DNA of 35,505 nucleotides. Source: Planctomycetaceae bacterium. Its GTDB lineage: Bacteria; Planctomycetota; Phycisphaerae; Phycisphaerales; SM1A02. Of the stretch, positions 32,940 to 35,505 are shown one piece after another; position 1 is the stretch's first letter; each line of letters begins with the position of its first letter. The DNA lies in assembly GCA_002683215.1 (NCBI GenBank), contig NYSY01000149.1, positions 1 to 35,505 of the forward strand, written 5' to 3'. A model generated the notes under the pieces. That model searched no databases, had not been told where the DNA came from, and was given only the letters and a program-made list of their open reading frames with translations. The position numbers and the translations under genes were made by a program.

Positions 32940-35225
32940 TCAACCGGTCCAGTGACCCAGCAGGATGCCGAGATCCAAGCCGTTGACGATCCCGTCGTAG
33001 TTGAAGTCCGCCGGCGAACCGAACCGGCCCCACTCGGCCAGGAACTGCCCGAAGTCTTCACCGTCGACACGACCGTCACCATTCATGTCGCCCGGAGACT
33101 CACCGTCGCAGATCCACTCGAGGAGCTCCAGCTGATCGATCGCGGCCACGACCGTGGAATCCGACCCTTCATCCCGAGCCGTGAATCGAATGCGTACGTC
33201 CGCCGGCGCGGAGACCGGCTGAAGTTCCACGGAGCGGGACTCCCATCCATCGGTCGCGGCGGTGATGACCTCGCTCAGGGCCCATGATTCGCCACCGTCG
33301 CCGGACACCGCGACCTCGAATCGATCGTCTGCAGGAACGGTGCTCTCGAAATCCAGCCAGAGGCTGAATCGAACGGCCGGCAGGACCAGTCCGAACGGAT
33401 CGATGCCCGGGGTCACCAGAGTGGTCACCCCTCCATCCACATCTCCGGAACCATCTCCGGTCATGAAGCAATCACCGTCGCCCCCCGAGTCGGCCGTCGG
33501 CCCGAAATCATCGAGTCGGCTGGGCGAACGACTCTGCCAGACCCCGGCGGCTGCCGTATCGGCCGGCATCCCGAGCATCCAGCCGGTCGGATCGTCGCCA
33601 TCGAATCGATCCGCCAGCACTTCCGTGTCGGCATACGTCGCGGCGTAGGGGCCGGATGGGTCGGAAAACGACTCCCCGGTCGCGGACTGGGCATTGAAAC
33701 TGAAGGCAATCTGGTCCGGACAGTCGACCGATGCCGGGAAGGCGATCCGGAATCGTCCGGGCTCGATATCCGCCTCTCCCTGCACGAAGCCCGCGTCCCC
33801 GGATTCCATTTCGTATTCCATGTACATCGACACGGCATCGAACGACTCGACATCCACCACGGCTTCGAAGCCATCCGGACCGATCCGATCCGGGAGCCCG
33901 TTCACGAATCGGATGGCCGGTTCGTTCGCGACAGGCTCGTCCAGTCTCAGGACGAAGAGCCCGCGCTGCATGTCACTGGCCAGGATGGTCCCCGAGGGCA
34001 GAAAGGGATCGACGCCCCAGCACCCCTGATATCCGGGATCGCCGGACTCGGGAAAGGTATCGAAGAAGGCGACTTCCTCGAGTCCGTTTCCATCGGCTTC
34101 GAGGACACGCACACCATCCTTGTAGTTCGCGGCGAAGAGCAGGTCGCCTCGGACGAAGAGATTGTGGTTCGTCGCTGCTTGCCCGTTGGCCTGCTGTTCG
34201 CCCAGAAATGCGTTGTCAAGATCCGAAATATCGATGCACTGCCACGTCGAGTTGAGCGCTGGCGACGTCTCGTCGTTCGAATAAAGCCATCGAAGGTCTT
34301 CACTCTCCCAGGACTGATGGCTGTAGCCACCCTCATCCCAGGTGATTCTCCCAAGCGTCTCGCCCTGTGGATTGAAATCGGCACGCGTACCGAAGCTGAC
34401 GATGGAAAGCCCCGGATCGACATAGCCTTGATTAAAACCGTCGTTGAGAAAACCAATGATCTCACCACGGTGATCCGGATCGGGACCATCCTGCGGATAG
34501 ACGATGATCCGGGCGTCGTGTACGAATCGATCCGTACGAGATCCGAGAAACTCGATCTCCACGGGGTCTTCGAGGACGTCGTAGAACCGCACGGTCTGAC
34601 CGACTCGGATCAAGAGTCCCGCCTCGGGACACGCCACGATGTTGTGAGCCTTGCCGCCCGCAGCCATCCCCTCGTAGATCACGGTTCCCGAGTCGATCTC
34701 GGACATGTCGAAAACGAGAATCCCTCCGCCTTCACCATCGACATAGGCGTACTCGCCGATGACCTTGACATCACCCCAGAGTGACGAGGTCGAACCACGT
34801 TCGTGGATGTGAACCACCACCGGATCGAACGGATCGGTGACCTCGACCCACGCGACCGATTCCATCGTGGTCATGATGCCGTATTCACGTCCTGCAGATG
34901 ACACGTAGTGCCAGAGATCAGCGCCGTTTCCAACCCCCCCGAGCACGTTCACCGGAATCTGAGCGCAGAAGATGACTCCATCTCCGCTGTCATCCCACTG
35001 CGTGTCGAAGCCAATCCCGCCACCGCGAACGATCTCGCCGTGGATCGAGGGATCCGGACGACCCTTCGGATCGCCGTCGTGCGCCATGACTTGACCTGCG
35101 AAGCAGAATCCTGCCGCCAAGAGACCAGCCGTCCGGGGCTTCCACCCGACCAACGCTTTGGCGATGGCGGAGAACCTCGGCCGAGGGAATTGCGAGAACT
35201 CGGGACGATTGGCGTATTCAAACAT
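32940..35225 (-). CDS. secreted choice-of-anchor-B-like (LVIVD-repeat) protein with jelly-roll domain and dockerin tail
   Basis: A 761-residue secreted protein. ATG 35225 is preferred over an in-frame start at 35303 because AAGG lies 5 nt upstream and the earlier start would translate the TTG-repeat leader. The signal region is PRTAGLLAAGFCFAGQVMA. Residues ~40-430 form a propeller of LVIVD-type repeats (WGDVKVIGEYAYVDGEGGGI, NHNLFVRGDLLFAANYKDGV, GTILASDMQRGLFVLRL), as in the choice-of-anchor B family. A beta-sandwich domain follows (about residues 540-700; ADDRFEVAVSGDGGESW). The dockerin-like end has DMNGDGRVDGED and DFNYDGIVNGLD. The cellular role is unknown; cell-surface display or adhesion is the usual guess. 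Confidence 0.82.
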   Translation of the reverse strand: MFEYANRPEFSQFPRPRFSAIAKALVGWKPRTAGLLAAGFCFAGQVMAHDGDPKGRPDPSIHGEIVRGGGIGFDTQWDDSGDGVIFCAQIPVNVLGGVGNGADLWHYVSSAGREYGIMTTMESVAWVEVTDPFDPVVVHIHERGSTSSLWGDVKVIGEYAYVDGEGGGILVFDMSEIDSGTVIYEGMAAGGKAHNIVACPEAGLLIRVGQTVRFYDVLEDPVEIEFLGSRTDRFVHDARIIVYPQDGPDPDHRGEIIGFLNDGFNQGYVDPGLSIVSFGTRADFNPQGETLGRITWDEGGYSHQSWESEDLRWLYSNDETSPALNSTWQCIDISDLDNAFLGEQQANGQAATNHNLFVRGDLLFAANYKDGVRVLEADGNGLEEVAFFDTFPESGDPGYQGCWGVDPFLPSGTILASDMQRGLFVLRLDEPVANEPAIRFVNGLPDRIGPDGFEAVVDVESFDAVSMYMEYEMESGDAGFVQGEADIEPGRFRIAFPASVDCPDQIAFSFNAQSATGESFSDPSGPYAATYADTEVLADRFDGDDPTGWMLGMPADTAAAGVWQSRSPSRLDDFGPTADSGGDGDCFMTGDGSGDVDGGVTTLVTPGIDPFGLVLPAVRFSLWLDFESTVPADDRFEVAVSGDGGESWALSEVITAATDGWESRSVELQPVSAPADVRIRFTARDEGSDSTVVAAIDQLELLEWICDGESPGDMNGDGRVDGEDFGQFLAEWGRFGSPADFNYDGIVNGLDLGILLGHWTG

Positions 35226-35412
35226 ATTTGCCTTCTCACCACGCCCCTGAGCGGGAAGCGACAACAACAACAACAACAAACCACCGCTCTTATCGCCCAT
35301 CACAACTTACACGGTCCTATTACAGAATCAACAAAGAAGTCTCCATCTTAGGTCGCAGGTGGGATTGGGCGCTTGGCGCCGGGATCCCATCAAACGGCTG
35401 TAGACCCCCGAC
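35226..35412. other. A/T-richer intergenic region upstream of the choice-of-anchor-B-like gene
   Basis: 187 bp between two minus-strand dockerin genes. The region holds the CAA repeat and an A/T-rich stretch (35300-35350) that probably carries the promoter, but no clean -35/-10 pair could be fixed. No gene was found. Confidence 0.4.
35262..35279. repeat. (CAA)6 trinucleotide microsatellite in the leader of the choice-of-anchor-B-like gene
   Basis: Six perfect CAA units (TTG on the coding strand) lie 37-54 nt upstream of the ATG at 35225. Such perfect low-GC repeats are unusual in this high-GC window. Confidence 0.9.
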
Positions 35413-35505
35413 TCAGAACGACCAGTTCACCAGCATCACGCCCAGATCATCGCCACCGACGTTGCCGGATCCATTCAGATCGGCCGCGGGATCGTCGGTA
35501 CCCCA
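35413..35505 (-). CDS. C-terminal end of a dockerin-tailed protein, partial at the window edge
   Basis: The minus-strand frame is open from 35505 down to a TGA at 35413-35415, encoding the last 30 residues of a protein that starts beyond the window. They read as the end of a dockerin-like domain: ADLNGSGNVGGDDLGVMLVN, then a final WSF. The spacing of D-x-N-x-S-G-x-V and the terminal W match the other three dockerin tails in the window. What precedes it is unknown. Confidence 0.8.
   Translation of the reverse strand, partial: WGTDDPAADLNGSGNVGGDDLGVMLVNWSF

Noticed and set aside
1-35505. CRISPR arrays, tRNA or rRNA genes, insertion sequences
   Set aside because: No regularly spaced repeats, cloverleaf or TTCGAATC-type signals outside genes, or transposase motifs were found by eye. 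A covariance-model search would be needed to exclude small RNAs.

Overview
The window is high-GC, densely coded DNA from a bacterium, most likely a planctomycete of the Phycisphaerae type. The evidence is a combination of features rather than one marker gene. Four secreted proteins end in dockerin-like D-x-(N/D)-x-D-G repeats with no cohesin in sight. Two proteins end in a P-G-P-G / hydrophobic / R-R-R-R sorting tail. Several Gfo/Idh/MocA oxidoreductases and TIM-barrel isomerases carry twin-arginine or Sec export signals. No rRNA, tRNA, CRISPR array, transposase or phage gene was recognised.

Layout, left to right. (1) 1-3824: the 3' part of a PQQ-type sugar dehydrogenase with an apparent carbohydrate-binding insert and a dockerin, a secreted dockerin protein of unknown function, and a SixA-like phosphatase. 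(2) 3846-5483, minus strand: a DHA2-type MFS exporter. (3) 5544-13586, plus strand: an exported S9 peptidase, an RND adaptor lipoprotein, an RND pump and an MBL-fold hydrolase, closely packed. (4) 13695-14816: an exported MsrB-MsrA fusion followed by a strong terminator. (5) 15290-16765, minus strand: two tandem paralogous secreted proteins that share a 324-bp segment at about 95% DNA identity. (6) 16927-18004: a small membrane protein and an FMN split-barrel protein.

(7) 18139-25117, plus strand: the most interesting block. It is a compact operon of an SDR that lacks the catalytic Tyr and Lys, a class II-type photolyase fused to a renalase-like FAD/NAD(P) oxidoreductase, a DUF2256-DUF3253 fusion, GTP cyclohydrolase I (FolE), a second FAD-dependent amine-oxidase-like protein, and a class I CPD photolyase. 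Three of the five gene junctions are 4-nt ATGA overlaps. The block joins two photolyases, two extra flavoproteins, the first enzyme of folate (antenna cofactor) synthesis and an uncharacterised zinc-ribbon protein. I read it as a light and UV damage module.

(8) 25193-32688, minus strand: a run of six exported or lipid-anchored proteins. These are a SUMF1-fold lipoprotein, two Tat-exported Gfo/Idh/MocA oxidoreductases, two sugar isomerase/epimerase TIM barrels, and an exported fusion of an ApbE flavin transferase with an SMP-30/gluconolactonase propeller. This looks like extracytoplasmic sugar or polyol metabolism. (9) 32940-35505, minus strand: a choice-of-anchor-B-like secreted protein with a dockerin, and the last 30 codons of another dockerin protein cut by the window edge.

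All family assignments come from reading motifs by eye. No database search was run.
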